The notes under the pieces were generated by a model that was not told where the DNA came from, did no database searches, and worked only from the letters and a program-made list of their open reading frames with translations. This document shows positions 63,529 through 64,000 of a stretch of DNA of 64,000 nt, in pieces. This DNA comes from Channa striata. Its lineage: Eukaryota; Chordata; Actinopteri; Anabantiformes; Channidae. Numbering within the stretch: the first letter of the stretch is position 1; the number at the start of each line of letters is the position of its first letter. The stretch lies in NCBI GenBank assembly GCA_033026295.1, contig CM065175.1:21028837-21092836 (forward strand), read 5' to 3'. A program made the translations under genes and the position numbers.

Positions 63529-64000
63529 AATGTGTTCTCTGATCTTCTCTGCATTGCCAAGTTGCTCGTGATAGACAAAAGTAATAATTGCAATTGTCCA
63601 TCGAGGGCTTTGTCACTTACAATAAACCCAGTAACCTACAGTGATCTCACAGCTGATACATTACCGTCCACTTGGAAATTCTATTTAGTACGGGGTCATA
63701 AGAAGAAACAAGAAGTTCTTAAAGACAGACTAGGTGTTGGTCCATCAACCTACAAACTAACATGTGCCACCTCAAAGCACAATGACTTGCAGCAGGGTAA
63801 GATAATTTATTTTTAATTTATTTCCTAAACAGTCGTTTTTTCCTTGATGGAAACCTGAATAGCTTCTGTCTTGGATGAGATAAGTGTTTAAAGACCTGGT
63901 ACTGATCAATTATGCAAGCATATTCATTCCCTCCGCTCTCTTCCAATCAAACAGCTAAATAACCTTGGTCCGGATGGACTCTTTGCTCTAATTGGACAAA

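Larger units (their letters stand above)
55591..64000. other. gene-poor non-coding region to window end
   Basis: No gene was recognised. From about 55700 to 58200 the sequence is AT-rich and featureless. Pyrimidine-rich DNA fills about 60950-61600, ending in a complex block at 61600-61720 (AAATTATTAAATTATCATAC, CTCTAATTATGCG) that may be regulatory. A C-rich repeat (CACCCC units) is at about 62345-62362. The second mariner-type fragment lies at 63354-63528. Confidence 0.45.

Noticed and set aside
1..64000. tRNA, rRNA, CRISPR array, known microRNA
   Set aside because: No cloverleaf with intact A and B boxes, no rRNA-like sequence, no regularly spaced repeats and no microRNA seed and hairpin that I recognise were found.

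Overview
The window looks like vertebrate, most likely teleost fish, genomic DNA that is almost entirely non-coding. The one securely identifiable protein gene is an intronless class III POU-homeodomain transcription factor, pou3f1 (Oct-6/SCIP/Tst-1 type), on the minus strand at 8495-9622. The teleost assignment rests on three things. The protein has the fish-like compact N-terminus, without the long Ala/Gly runs of the mammalian orthologue. Degenerate repeats resembling families common in fish genomes are present: a tRNA-derived SINE, a Tc1/mariner-type terminal sequence with GTACCTAATAAAGTGGCC, and a widespread teleost interspersed repeat. Short CA/GT microsatellites are abundant.

Layout: 1-8281 is the downstream flank of pou3f1, with a relic SINE at 3718-3950 and an AT-rich 3' UTR/3' flank reaching back towards about 7.0 kb. 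The coding region is 8495-9622, followed by a probable promoter/5' UTR zone at 9623-10230. From 10.2 kb to the end (54 kb) I recognise no known protein gene. That stretch holds microsatellites, long pyrimidine- or purine-rich tracts, a few degenerate transposable elements, and AT-rich islands dense in homeodomain (TAATTA) and POU octamer (ATGCAAAT) motifs. These islands look like developmental enhancers, although conservation cannot be seen from one sequence.

Two observations deserve most attention. First, on the plus strand, divergent from pou3f1, there are short segments at 11230-11279, 15009-15070 and 15520-15689 bounded by strong splice consensus. They join in phase into an open frame of about 80 codons; this could be a divergent lncRNA or an undescribed small gene. 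Second, a pair of perfect octamers lies 25 bp apart at 53109-53141, about 43 kb upstream of pou3f1, inside a homeodomain-motif-rich block. It is a plausible autoregulatory or POU-dependent enhancer. The overall picture is a developmental regulator sitting in a large regulatory domain. All enhancer, promoter and transcript calls other than the pou3f1 coding region are inferences.
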